The notes below the pieces were generated by a model, which was not told the origin of the DNA, searched no databases, and was given only the letters and a program-made list of their open reading frames with translations. Position numbers and translations under genes: made by a program. From positions 372,001 through 436,000 of the forward strand of contig NZ_FQZT01000002.1 in the NCBI RefSeq assembly GCF_900142125.1: 64,000 nucleotides of DNA. The letters are read 5' to 3'. Of this stretch, positions 1-7,642 are shown piece after piece (the stretch's first letter is position 1; each line of letters opens with the position of its first letter). The DNA comes from Malonomonas rubra DSM 5091 (GTDB taxonomy: Bacteria; Desulfobacterota; Desulfuromonadia; Desulfuromonadales; Geopsychrobacteraceae).

Positions 1-21
1 TGTTTTAACAGCTCCCAAAAC

Positions 22-54
22 AAAAAAAAACGCGACAGGTTTTCACCCGCCGCG
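22..54 (-). terminator. Rho-independent terminator after the DUF4405 gene
   Basis: On the minus strand a 9-bp stem (46-54 with 31-39, including two G-T pairs) closes a six-base loop and is followed directly by nine T residues. It lies about 30 bases past the stop codon of the DUF4405 gene and probably ends the rpsF-rplI transcript unit. Confidence 0.8.
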
Positions 55-83
55 CTTTCCGCTTTCTTCTATGATCACACAAA

Positions 84-713
84 TCAATAAACCCGATCAT
101 CCATCATCATCGCGTCGAAAATCTGCATCGGTGATGATGTGCTGCGTGCAGCCAGGTCCTTCAGCGTACTCTTTTCAGTCACTTCAGTAAAACCCTGCTC
201 GCGCAGGTAATCGAGTGCTCCGTCTAGACGCAGATCCATCCTGCTGGTCAACTGCTTCATCGTCATCAGTTCTGCATGTGGAAACGGCGGATGCACTTCC
301 TGCCCTTCGTACCAGCTTTTTCCAATTTCGCTGCCCAAATCCATGATACTGCTGAACGGGATAACCCCGGAGATACTACCATGGGTGAAGATGATGCTGA
401 TCAGCAACACCAAAACCAGCTCACCTCGCATGCTGTACGTTTTCTTTACCTTATCCTTAAGATAATTGATCAGCGGCTTCCAGTTGTAAATCAGGTGAAA
501 AACCGTCGCGAGAATAAAAACGAAGCTGAAAACCGTATGAATGGTGCCCCACTGCTCTTTACCCAGTCCCCAGAAGCGCCAGTCGGCCCAGTAAGCAATC
601 CGACCTTCCGGCATGATGTAGGCGATGATACCGGAAACAATCATGATCAGACTGCTGAAGGTAATCAGAAGCGAAATAAAACCGCGAAAACTGAAGTTCT
701 TCTCCCAGAACAT
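84..713 (-). CDS. DUF4405 domain membrane protein, cytochrome b561-like
   Basis: A 209-residue integral membrane protein with about four hydrophobic segments in its first 125 residues and a soluble C-terminal tail of about 75 residues. It resembles the DUF4405 family, which is thought to share the b-type cytochrome membrane fold. Two histidines 14 residues apart in the second segment (HTVFSF...FHLIYNW) and another in the THGSISG segment are candidate haem ligands; haem binding itself is inference. The start has a good ribosome site (AGAGGTG). It lies downstream of rplI but is separated from it by a terminator-like hairpin, so it may be expressed only weakly from the ribosomal operon. Its substrate or redox partner is unknown. 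Confidence 0.75.
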   Translation of the reverse strand: MFWEKNFSFRGFISLLITFSSLIMIVSGIIAYIMPEGRIAYWADWRFWGLGKEQWGTIHTVFSFVFILATVFHLIYNWKPLINYLKDKVKKTYSMRGELVLVLLISIIFTHGSISGVIPFSSIMDLGSEIGKSWYEGQEVHPPFPHAELMTMKQLTSRMDLRLDGALDYLREQGFTEVTEKSTLKDLAARSTSSPMQIFDAMMMDDRVY

Positions 714-742
714 ATCTACACCTCTTATCCGTTTTGCTCATG

Positions 743-776
743 AAAAAGGGCGAAAGGCCTTTCGACCTCTCGCCCT
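743..776 (-). terminator. Terminator-like hairpin after rplI
   Basis: On the minus strand the arms AGGGCGA and TCGCCCT (770-776 with 747-753) form a stem followed by a run of five T residues. It lies between rplI and the DUF4405 gene and probably ends most ribosomal-operon transcripts. Confidence 0.75.
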
Positions 777-809
777 GATTTTCCTTGTGTGATTGCGAAA
801 GAAAGCGGA

Positions 810-1265
810 TCAGGCTTCTTCTGCATTCACAGTAACTTTCAGCTCGGCGACAACACCGGCATCCAGTTTGATTTCAACAACGTGCTCGCCGAGAGACTTG
901 ATCGGCTCAGCCAGTTGGATCTTCTTGCGATCGATCTCAATACCGGCTTCCTGCAGCTTGGCTTCCAGATCCATCGAAGTGACGGAACCGAACAGCTTGC
1001 CCTCTTCGCTGGCGCGTTGGGTGAACTCGCAGCTAACAGCCTCAACGCGAGCCTTGATCGCTTCGGCGTCCTTGGTTGCTTTTTCCAGCTTGCGAGCCAG
1101 CTGACGCTTCTGGTGGTCCAGCTCTTTGACGTTGCGGGAATCAGCAACAATCGCCAGCCCCTTCGGCAACAGGTAGTTACGTGCGTAACCAGGCTTCACC
1201 GAAACCTGATCGCCGATCACGCCGAGCCCGTCGACGTTCTCTTTCAGAATAATATTGACACTCAT
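810..1265 (-). CDS. rplI: 50S ribosomal protein L9
   Basis: Large-subunit protein L9, 151 residues, which binds 23S rRNA and helps maintain reading frame. The N-terminal globular domain begins MSVNIILKENVDGLG and contains the glycine-rich KPGYARNYLLPKG segment. A long connecting helix rich in Lys and Glu (about residues 45-75) and the C-terminal rRNA-binding domain follow. The reading frame stays open 29 codons further upstream, but the chosen ATG has an ideal GGAGG site seven bases before it and matches the family's N-terminus. It is the last gene of the rpsF - rpsR - DUF2232 - rplI operon, the usual order in this group. Confidence 0.97.
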   Translation of the reverse strand: MSVNIILKENVDGLGVIGDQVSVKPGYARNYLLPKGLAIVADSRNVKELDHQKRQLARKLEKATKDAEAIKARVEAVSCEFTQRASEEGKLFGSVTSMDLEAKLQEAGIEIDRKKIQLAEPIKSLGEHVVEIKLDAGVVAELKVTVNAEEA

Positions 1266-1296
1266 GAGTTTCCTCCGTATCAGAACGAGTTTTTTA

Positions 1297-2223
1297 TCAA
1301 TCTTTTTTCCGGGGACGGCGGAAGTCGACCCACAAGTCGAAAACCCCGACACCGGTTATTATCAGCGGCAAAGGATTGAAGATAAACAACAGCGCGTAAA
1401 TCAGTCCTTTGACAAAAGTCGGATAAGCCTTTTTCTGCAGATAACTGCTGACCACCGCCAGCCCTTGTAGAAAATAGAGCGGCAACAGCACTGCCAGCAG
1501 GTTGCGACCAAGCAGAACCAGAGGTTCAGAGCTGGCCAGCGTGGCAAATCCAGCAAGGATCAGGGGCCAAATCAGCGTAGCAGGCAAACGCCACTGCGCA
1601 AAAGGAACCCCGGCGATCCGGTAATAGTTTTTCTTCATTCGCTGCAGCAGGCCCAGGCAAGCCATCTGTATCGCCAGCAATGCGGCAATAAACAGACCGT
1701 AAAAGCTGCTCTGGATAAAGACCGCCAACCCGGCAACCAGATCCTGCATTTGTTGCAGCTGCGACTCAGACAAACCAGCCTGACGATAAACCTCCATCGC
1801 CTGATCAACTTCTGTCTGAATCACCTGACCGATCAGCAGATCGAAACGTCCACCTCCGGTCACGACAGCAGTAACAGCCATGGCGGCTGTCGCCAATGTC
1901 GCCCCGGTTACCGAGAGGAAAACCGCCCGGTCCCAGGAATATTGCTGGCGCAGAAAAAACGGCAACAGCAACGACCCAACCCCGAAAAGAGCAAGGTACG
2001 CGGTCAGGGTGTAAAGTGGCGCCAGCTGCATCAGCAGCAGGCTGACCACCGCCACCAGCACAACCCCGGCCTGCAGGCCGAAACGCATGCTGATGTAAGC
2101 TGCGGCCACCGGAGTCAGCAGGTTCAGCATCGCTCCCAGCGGTCCCAGCACACTGCCTCCCTGCAGGAAGAGCAGCGTAATCCCGATACCGACAGCAGTC
2201 AGAAGTGCAGCTTGTGCTCTCAT
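1297..2223 (-). CDS. DUF2232 (YybS-like) membrane protein
   Basis: A 308-residue polytopic membrane protein, about eight hydrophobic segments, with a loop near residues 130-150 (GQVIQTEVDQAMEVYRQ). It resembles the DUF2232/YybS family, which is often encoded between rpsR and rplI in deltaproteobacteria and near rplI in Firmicutes. The fold recalls ECF S-components, but the function is not established. It ends with a basic tail (DFRRPRKKD). The 31-base gap to rplI and 21-base gap to rpsR indicate co-transcription with ribosomal genes. Confidence 0.85.
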   Translation of the reverse strand: MRAQAALLTAVGIGITLLFLQGGSVLGPLGAMLNLLTPVAAAYISMRFGLQAGVVLVAVVSLLLMQLAPLYTLTAYLALFGVGSLLLPFFLRQQYSWDRAVFLSVTGATLATAAMAVTAVVTGGGRFDLLIGQVIQTEVDQAMEVYRQAGLSESQLQQMQDLVAGLAVFIQSSFYGLFIAALLAIQMACLGLLQRMKKNYYRIAGVPFAQWRLPATLIWPLILAGFATLASSEPLVLLGRNLLAVLLPLYFLQGLAVVSSYLQKKAYPTFVKGLIYALLFIFNPLPLIITGVGVFDLWVDFRRPRKKD

Positions 2224-2244
2224 CTTTCGTCGGTTCGGCGAGTC

Positions 2245-2517
2245 TTATTTAACAGCGTGAGACTCGGTGTAAGGCAGCAGCGCGATCTGGCGGGCGTTCT
2301 TGATCGCCTCGGCAATCTGGCGCTGGTGCAGTGCGCAGGTCCCGGAGATACGGCGAGGAACGATCTTGCCACGCTCGGTCAGGTAGTAGCGCAGGTTGTT
2401 GATATCTTTGTAATCAATCTTCGCTTCTTTATCTGCACAGTAACGACAGATCTTGCGGCGGCCGAAACGGCGGCGCGGAGCGGATGACGACGGACGACTC
2501 GATTTTTCAAAAGCCAT
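2245..2517 (-). CDS. rpsR: 30S ribosomal protein S18
   Basis: Small-subunit protein S18, 90 residues, which pairs with S6 on the 16S rRNA platform. A Ser/Arg-rich N-terminal tail (about residues 1-20) precedes the core with the family motifs [15 protein letters not shown] and [18 protein letters not shown]. The CRYC and CALH pairs suggest the zinc-binding (C+) form of S18; zinc binding is inferred. It sits directly downstream of rpsF, its assembly partner. Confidence 0.97.
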   Translation of the reverse strand: MAFEKSSRPSSSAPRRRFGRRKICRYCADKEAKIDYKDINNLRYYLTERGKIVPRRISGTCALHQRQIAEAIKNARQIALLPYTESHAVK

Positions 2518-2543
2518 TATAGATTCTCCTCAGTTGCTATGAA

Positions 2544-2909
2544 TTACTCTTCTTCTTCAGCAGAAACTTCTTCCACGACCTCAGCCTCTTCGGCAGCTTC
2601 AGCGGCTTCGATCGCCGGGAAGTCGCCGTCGAGCTTGACAGTCAGGAAGCGCAGCACCTTTTCATCCAGACGCATGCGACGCTCGTATTCGGCGATCACC
2701 TGCGGCTCGGCGCTGAACAGGGTCTGCACATAGCAACCGCGCTCAACTTTGTTGATCGGGTACGCCAGCTTGCGGACGCCCCAGTTGTCCAGGTTGTAGA
2801 CTTCAGCACCTTGCTCGGTGAGAATCCCCTGGAATTTTTCCACCATGGCGGTCAGCTCTTCTCCTGCCACTTCCGGATGGATGATGTAGATTGATTCGTA
2901 GTTCCTCAT
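2544..2909 (-). CDS. rpsF: 30S ribosomal protein S6
   Basis: Small-subunit protein S6, 121 residues, the partner of S18. The start MRNYESIYIIHPE follows a strong AGAGGAG site. An upstream extension of the frame (to 3029) covers the leader hairpins and is not expected to be translated. Conserved elements include WGVRKLAYPINK and a very acidic C-terminal tail (EAAEEAEVVEEVSAEEEE), as in other S6 proteins of this group. It is the first gene of the operon, with a promoter and a structured leader just upstream. Confidence 0.97.
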   Translation of the reverse strand: MRNYESIYIIHPEVAGEELTAMVEKFQGILTEQGAEVYNLDNWGVRKLAYPINKVERGCYVQTLFSAEPQVIAEYERRMRLDEKVLRFLTVKLDGDFPAIEAAEAAEEAEVVEEVSAEEEE

Positions 2910-2935
2910 CAATGTTTCTCCTCTCGGATTATGCA

Positions 2936-2990
2936 GCCCCGGGTCGATCCCGGAGCAAGGAAACAGTCCGGCACCCCTGTGGCCCCGGAC
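2936..2990 (-). promoter_or_regulatory. Structured 5' leader of rpsF, possible S6:S18 autoregulatory RNA
   Basis: The transcript leader between the promoter and rpsF can form two tandem hairpins: GTCCGG/CCGGAC (2985-2990 with 2966-2971, 13-base loop) and an 8-bp stem (2949-2956 with 2936-2943, 5-base loop). S6:S18 complexes are known to repress their own mRNA through a leader RNA in many bacteria. Position and structure fit that, but I could not confirm the conserved bulge. Confidence 0.4.
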
Positions 2991-3000
2991 GAAACATAAG

Positions 3001-3029
3001 CTTGTAACACAATACCCCTCGCGGTTCAA
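3001..3029 (-). promoter_or_regulatory. Candidate sigma-70 promoter for rpsF operon
   Basis: On the minus strand TTGAAC (3024-3029), a 17-base spacer and TACAAG (3001-3006) form a plausible -35/-10 pair about 90 bases before the rpsF start codon. Confidence 0.5.
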
Positions 3030-3193
3030 GCACTTTTACTGCAAAAAAAGTACGTTCTTCAACAGGTTAGCGACCTGTTTCCCGCATGCCAGGTAAGCAT
3101 TAAAAGCAATTCCAGATTCCGCTCTTTACCTCATCAATCAACAAAAGTAAGATACCGAAATCACGACACAGATTCAGGCAGGATCGATAACGA

Positions 3194-3658
3194 ATGAAAT
3201 TCGTCAAGCAGCACAGCTCCGACCATGGACTCAAGAACATCGACTGGGGAATGTACTACATCGGCAAAGACCCGGTGCGGGTGATCCTTGGCCCCTGTCT
3301 GAGCATTATCTGCTCGTCCGAGCGACACCAGCTGATTGGCATCAGCCACATTTACCCGTCACCGTTCGACGATGACCGCTACGGTCCTTATAACCACCCG
3401 GAAAACGTTGTCAGCGCCTATCTGAGACACTTGCGAGCAATCGGCGCCAACGATGCCAAATTCTGGGTCCTCGACCGCGAGCGCACGACAATCCGCGGCA
3501 AAGAACTTATCATGCGCTCAATCGATGCGCTGATTCAGCAGCAATTGCAACCGATCCTGCTCAACGGCTTTCCGGCAAAATGTGCCCTGACAACCCAACC
3601 ACAACTGATGCAAGTCGAAGTTTACGACATCGCCAGCCACGAAACGCGGATCAGTTGA
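3194..3658 (+). CDS. CheD-like protein, possible receptor glutamine deamidase homologue
   Basis: A 154-residue protein resembling CheD, which deamidates glutamines in chemotaxis receptors. The segment VRVILGPCLSIIC followed by IGISHIYPSP matches the CheD nucleophile and histidine region. Cys35 and His52 are 17 residues apart, as in Thermotoga CheD as I recall it. The helix ending HLRAIGANDAKFWVL and the C-terminal QQLQPI strand also fit. The third catalytic residue, a Thr six residues before the Cys, is not seen here (Arg29 aligns there). The gene stands alone, away from any chemotaxis genes, and converges on the ECF transporter operon with 14 bases between stops. AGGA eight bases upstream supports the start. 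Activity is uncertain; it could be a divergent or inactive member. Confidence 0.6.
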   Translation: MKFVKQHSSDHGLKNIDWGMYYIGKDPVRVILGPCLSIICSSERHQLIGISHIYPSPFDDDRYGPYNHPENVVSAYLRHLRAIGANDAKFWVLDRERTTIRGKELIMRSIDALIQQQLQPILLNGFPAKCALTTQPQLMQVEVYDIASHETRIS

Positions 3659-3672
3659 AATAAAAACCCTTT

Positions 3673-5490
3673 TCAGTGCAGATGGTCATGCTCTTCATTT
3701 TCATGCCCGGGATGACTATGTTCATGGTAGCGCAAACTGTCTGAATGGCTGTGTTCGGCGTCGCCATCGATATGGCTATGAGTATAAACGTGGTCGTGGT
3801 CATGTTCATGCTCGTGAGGATGGGAGTGAGCAATATCGCCGTGGCGATGCGGGTGCTCATGATAATGCCTGTGCAAGTGAGCATGTTCATGACGATGTTG
3901 CAGTTCCAGTACCTGCCGTTCACAGGCTCGCTTATAGCCGGGAGCCAGCAAGCTCAGTGCATTCTGTTGCTGGTCAGCCAGAAACTCCGCCGTGGAATAA
4001 TCGGCCAGCACCTTCCCGCGATGCATCACCAGGGTACGACTGGTCAGCTCCGCCACCAGGAAGGGATCATGGCTCACCAGCAATTTCCCCTGCGGAAGTT
4101 CACGCAAAATTTCCAGCAACAGCTCCTCGCCCTGCGGATCAAGTCCGGCGCTCGGCTCGTCCAGGATCAGCAACTCCGGCTGCATGCTCAGCACCGCAGC
4201 AATTGCCAGACGCTTGCGCTCACCGCCTGACAAATGCAAAGGAACACGCTGCTGGTAGCCATCGAGTTTCACTCGCTTTAGAGCATCATCGACCCGACGC
4301 TTTACTTCGTCTTTCGGCAGTCCAAGCTGTTTCGGCCCGAAGCCGACCTCTTCAGCGCAAGAGGCACAGAACAGCTGATCAGCCGGGTCCTGAAAAACCA
4401 TGCCGACCTTGCGCCACAATAAACGCCGCTGTTTTTTTGTCAGCTCTGCTCCGGCGAAACGATGACCGCCTTCTCCGCTGAAAATCCCCAACAAACAGTT
4501 GAGCATTGTCGTTTTTCCAGCGCCGTTTTCACCAACGATGGCCACCGACTCGCCCGCCTGCAAAGAAAAATCAACATCACGTAGCGCAAGGGTTCCATCA
4601 CTGTAGCGATAACGGTAGTGGTCAAGTGCAACCAACTCTAGTGGATTGCTTATCGTCGATTGTTCTACCTGCGGCGTCGGCAGGTCCTGCTTCGTTTCCA
4701 GCGCCACTGCCGCACTGCTTTTTACCCCACACAAGCGGAAGGAGAAATCGAGTCCGTGTTCCCGCATTGAGGGTGGATCTGCCACCAGGTCGTCCATGCG
4801 GTAATCGTGATGGACCTGCCCTTTGTCGAGAACGATCGCCCGCTGACACAATTCAAATGCAAACAGCAGATCGTGGGTGATGCAGATCAGCGTCCCCCGA
4901 TAGTGGCGCAGCAGTTCGACGAGCATATTCTCCTGCAGCGAGTCGAGGTTGGCGGTCGGCTCATCGAGGATCAGCACTTGTGGCTTCATCGCCAGCAAGC
5001 AGGCGAGTGCAGCACGCTTCTTTTGCCCGTAGCTTAAGTGATGCGAAGGCTTATAGATAAGCTCCTCCAACCCGACTGACGCCAGCGACTGCCGCACCAA
5101 GGGTTCCAGGCTGCCAAGCTCCATACCCTGATTAAGCGGCCCGAAGCAGACATCATCGTACAGGGCGGAACAGAACAGCTGATCATCCGGGTCCTGAAAC
5201 AGCACACCGATCTCAAGTCGCGCCTGCAGCAGATGTTCGCCAGCCAAAGGCTTGCCTTTGTAGCGCAATTCCCCTTGTTGCACCGGCAGCAGACCATTCA
5301 GATGATTGATCAAGGTAGACTTGCCGGAACCATTCTGGCCGACCAGGGCAATGCGGTCGCCTTCGGCAACTCGCAGATTAATGCCATTGAGCGCCTGAAG
5401 TCCCCCGGGATAGCTGTAATGCAGGTCGCAAATTTCGATCTGCGTCGGCCCGTCAAAATCGATGGGAGGTTGCCGTTTCAGGTCGTGCAT
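3673..5490 (-). CDS. Double ATPase of ECF nickel/cobalt transporter with His-rich tail
   Basis: A 605-residue protein with two complete ABC ATPase domains, like a fused CbiO/NikO or EcfA-EcfA' pair, powering metal uptake. Domain 1 (about 15-250) has Walker A GQNGSGKST, signature LSYGQKKR and Walker B VLILDEPTANLD. Domain 2 (about 285-505) has GENGAGKTT, signature LSGGERKR and LLILDEPSAGLD. The last 74 residues contain 28 histidines, mostly as HxH with Asp or Glu, a likely cytoplasmic nickel or cobalt store. The ATG at 5488-5490 overlaps the cbiQ stop (TGATG), so the two are translationally coupled. A single protein with both ATPases is less common than separate CbiO homodimers. Metal choice (Ni or Co) is inferred from neighbours. 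Confidence 0.9.
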   Translation of the reverse strand: MHDLKRQPPIDFDGPTQIEICDLHYSYPGGLQALNGINLRVAEGDRIALVGQNGSGKSTLINHLNGLLPVQQGELRYKGKPLAGEHLLQARLEIGVLFQDPDDQLFCSALYDDVCFGPLNQGMELGSLEPLVRQSLASVGLEELIYKPSHHLSYGQKKRAALACLLAMKPQVLILDEPTANLDSLQENMLVELLRHYRGTLICITHDLLFAFELCQRAIVLDKGQVHHDYRMDDLVADPPSMREHGLDFSFRLCGVKSSAAVALETKQDLPTPQVEQSTISNPLELVALDHYRYRYSDGTLALRDVDFSLQAGESVAIVGENGAGKTTMLNCLLGIFSGEGGHRFAGAELTKKQRRLLWRKVGMVFQDPADQLFCASCAEEVGFGPKQLGLPKDEVKRRVDDALKRVKLDGYQQRVPLHLSGGERKRLAIAAVLSMQPELLILDEPSAGLDPQGEELLLEILRELPQGKLLVSHDPFLVAELTSRTLVMHRGKVLADYSTAEFLADQQQNALSLLAPGYKRACERQVLELQHRHEHAHLHRHYHEHPHRHGDIAHSHPHEHEHDHDHVYTHSHIDGDAEHSHSDSLRYHEHSHPGHENEEHDHLH

Positions 5491-6416
5491 CAAAAACCTC
5501 CGAAACGGTCAAAACAGAGCAGTGCAACACCAGTCACGAGCCAGAACGCTGCGTGCAACCAATCGCCGGTCGTCACTTTAAAATAGAAGGGAGCCGGAAA
5601 CCGGCCCTGATAACCGCGTGCCTGCATCGCCGCATAAACCCTGTGAGTACGCTCGAAACTGCGCACGAAGAGCATGCCAAGAAAATTGCCGGCTACCTGC
5701 AAGGTGGTGACATTACTGCGCCACTGAAAACCGCGCACCTGCATGCCGGTCGCCATCCGTTTCGTTTCTTCAAGAAAAACAAAAATGTAACGGTGACTGA
5801 GCAGAATCATCTGCGCGACCTTCTCTGGCACCCCCAGTTTGACCAACCCCTCGACAGTTCGAGGCAGAGATGATGTCGCCAGAAGCGGTTCCATCAGCAG
5901 GGTAACCGCGCAGGCCTTACCTGCGATTGACAACGCCAGTCCCAGCCCACGCAGGTTGAACCTCAGCCAGTCGATGTCGGAAAACATCAGCAGGGTATCG
6001 TCGGGACGCGTTGCTAAGGTCAATGGCATCAACAGCAAAAACATGGAGACAAATCCGCTGATGGCCATCAGACGACGGAGGGATCTGAGAAAAGGAAGCT
6101 TGGCTGTGGCAATGGCGGCCAAGGAGAATCCACAAGCCAACAGGGCCGACCAGGGAGAACGGGTGGCAACAACCAGAATTGCGAAACCGAGCAGTGCGAC
6201 CAGCTTGAAACGCACATCCCAGCGGTGAAACAATGAGTCGCCGGTAAAATCAGCATCAATCGTCGGTACCGACCAGTCCCGCTCTTCCGCCACCGGTTGG
6301 GCAGTAGACAGAAGTCGCCTCAGCGCCCTACAGGCGAAAAACCAGCAGAGGAACAAGACAGCCAAAGCTGCGAAAAGAATCGACGCAGGAAGCTGAACAA
6401 TCTGGCCATCAAGCAT
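5490..6416 (-). CDS. cbiQ: ECF transporter transmembrane protein CbiQ/NikQ
   Basis: The T-component of an energy-coupling factor metal transporter, 308 residues, which joins the substrate-binding CbiM/NikM to the ATPase. It has an extra N-terminal membrane segment (about 10-32), then hydrophobic segments from about residue 65. The coupling-helix signatures are ARSPWSALL, the region around LSHRYIFVFLEETKRMATGMQVRG, and FERTHRVYAAMQARGYQGRF. These correspond to the two ARG-type motifs that contact the ATPases. AGGGGTGAT precedes the ATG. It lies three bases after cbiM and overlaps the ATPase gene by one base. Confidence 0.92.
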   Translation of the reverse strand: MLDGQIVQLPASILFAALAVLFLCWFFACRALRRLLSTAQPVAEERDWSVPTIDADFTGDSLFHRWDVRFKLVALLGFAILVVATRSPWSALLACGFSLAAIATAKLPFLRSLRRLMAISGFVSMFLLLMPLTLATRPDDTLLMFSDIDWLRFNLRGLGLALSIAGKACAVTLLMEPLLATSSLPRTVEGLVKLGVPEKVAQMILLSHRYIFVFLEETKRMATGMQVRGFQWRSNVTTLQVAGNFLGMLFVRSFERTHRVYAAMQARGYQGRFPAPFYFKVTTGDWLHAAFWLVTGVALLCFDRFGGF

Positions 6417-6419
6417 CGA

Positions 6420-7040
6420 TCACCCCTGGCAAACAACTCCCAAACGCTGCTCAAGCAACTCAGGTTTGACACGGTATAAAAAGGAAACAGTAAAGGCACT
6501 GACCAGCGCTTCTATGACAAAAACCGGGATATGCGCCAACACAGCAAGCTTCATCACACCGAAGAAGTCTTCGCCACCGCTTGCCAGCAGAAAAGCCAGG
6601 ATCGTTGCAGCCAGCAGAGTTCCGCTGCCCCCAGCCAGAGCGCCGATGAGCATATTCTGCTTGTGACTTGTGCCGCGCAACCGATTGAACAACAACCCGC
6701 TCAATAACGCCGGGACACCCATCATCAGTGCGTTAGCACCAAGAGCAGTGAGGCCGCCGAAAGAGAATAACAAACTCTGCAGTAGAAGCCCGAGCAGGAT
6801 TGAAAGAAAGGCAGATCGCCCCAGCAGAATGCCGACCAACCCAGGAATCAGCAAATGTACGCTGGTGGGGCCAAGGGGCACGTGGATCAGCGACGAAACA
6901 AAAAAGGAGGCCGTCACCACGGCAACTTTCGGCAGATCGTCGCCGTCGGTCGACCTGACCGACCAGGCCGCCAATGCCAGGCTGACAGCACCGCAACCGG
7001 CCGCAACACTGAGGGGCAAAACGCCATCGGCGATATGCAT
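6420..7040 (-). CDS. cbiM: ECF transporter substrate-binding membrane protein CbiM/NikM
   Basis: The S-component that binds Ni2+ or Co2+ in the membrane, 206 residues with about six hydrophobic segments. The N-terminus is MHIADGVLP: in this family the free N-terminal Met-His group coordinates the metal, and a start at any other Met would remove it. His53 and His62 in SSLIHVPLGPTSVHLL are the other expected ligands. The start codon directly follows the stop of the preceding small gene, and GAGGAG lies within that gene's end, showing tight coupling. NikK/NikL-type neighbours favour nickel over cobalt, but sequence alone does not settle this. Confidence 0.93.
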   Translation of the reverse strand: MHIADGVLPLSVAAGCGAVSLALAAWSVRSTDGDDLPKVAVVTASFFVSSLIHVPLGPTSVHLLIPGLVGILLGRSAFLSILLGLLLQSLLFSFGGLTALGANALMMGVPALLSGLLFNRLRGTSHKQNMLIGALAGGSGTLLAATILAFLLASGGEDFFGVMKLAVLAHIPVFVIEALVSAFTVSFLYRVKPELLEQRLGVVCQG

Positions 7041-7313
7041 CTATTTTTCTCCTCGTTTTTTGCGGCTTGCTGCTACCCACCCGGTAATGCCGAAAACACC
7101 GACGATGTAGCCCAGCCCACTGATGATTCGCTCGGCTCCGGGCTGGTTCATCTCTTCACGCATCGCATCGACTTGAGCTTCCAGCTTTTTCACCTGACGT
7201 TGTAGCAGACGATTTTCCTGCTGCAAGGCTACCAACTGATCCGACTCTGCTGCTGCAAATGGCACCACTATAAGGCTTAAACAAAACAGAGAAAGAATAC
7301 TGAGAGCTTTCAT
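7041..7313 (-). CDS. Small membrane protein resembling the C-terminal half of NikL
   Basis: A 90-residue protein with an N-terminal signal or anchor segment (1-23, ending VPFAAAES), a short coiled coil (about 24-58, LVALQQENRLLQRQVKKLEAQ) and a C-terminal membrane helix (about 63-82, SGLGYIVGVFGITGWVA) before a Lys/Arg tail. As I recall the family, NikL accessory proteins of nickel ECF transporters end with this kind of coiled coil and a GxGYIxGxxG helix after a periplasmic beta-domain. Here the beta-domain is a separate gene just upstream. The two-segment topology also recalls CbiN/NikN. It abuts cbiM without a gap. Role: probably helps assembly or opening of the CbiM pore; inferred. Confidence 0.65.
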   Translation of the reverse strand: MKALSILSLFCLSLIVVPFAAAESDQLVALQQENRLLQRQVKKLEAQVDAMREEMNQPGAERIISGLGYIVGVFGITGWVAASRKKRGEK

Positions 7314-7327
7314 AGCAGCCTCGCCTG

Positions 7328-7633
7328 TTATTTCAACTGGAACTCGCCGCGGTGGCCCAGCCCGGCCTCTATCACCAGCGTCAATGGCTTTTCCGCAGGC
7401 TGTGAAAATTGCCAGTTGCCCTGCTGATCACTCTTTCCCTCCAGCAGCAACCGTTTATCAGCAGAGAATACCGAGATTTTTCCGCCGATCACTGGTTTAC
7501 CGTCGGCAAAGTAGCTTTCGGTATAAACCACAGCCTCATCAACAAATGCGAAGATATTGACCTTGTGCGCCATCGCTGTACCAGCCAGCAACAGACAAGC
7601 AGCAAAAGCGAGCAGCAGAGTTGAAAATTTCAT
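7328..7633 (-). CDS. Periplasmic NikL-type beta-domain protein (N-terminal half of NikL)
   Basis: A 101-residue secreted protein. The signal peptide (1-22) ends GTAMA, so the mature protein probably begins with His (HKVNIFAFVDEAVVYTESYF). The remainder is a carboxypeptidase-regulatory-like beta-sandwich with family motifs GGKISVFSADKRLLLEGKSD and LVIEAGLGHRGEFQLK. It matches the N-terminal part of NikL-type accessory proteins but stops before the expected coiled coil and membrane anchor, which are supplied by the next gene 14 bases downstream. The mature N-terminal His may bind metal; inference. It lies nine bases after the nikK-like gene. Confidence 0.7.
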   Translation of the reverse strand: MKFSTLLLAFAACLLLAGTAMAHKVNIFAFVDEAVVYTESYFADGKPVIGGKISVFSADKRLLLEGKSDQQGNWQFSQPAEKPLTLVIEAGLGHRGEFQLK

Positions 7634-7642
7634 GGCACCCGC

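Noticed and set aside
2910-3029. Extended rpsF frame of 40 extra codons
   Set aside because: It covers the leader hairpins and part of the promoter; family N-terminus and a strong ribosome site support the later ATG.
3651-3923. Short minus-strand frame rich in Met, Thr and Ile near the ATPase end
   Set aside because: It is an off-frame reading of the His-codon-rich tail of the ATPase gene.
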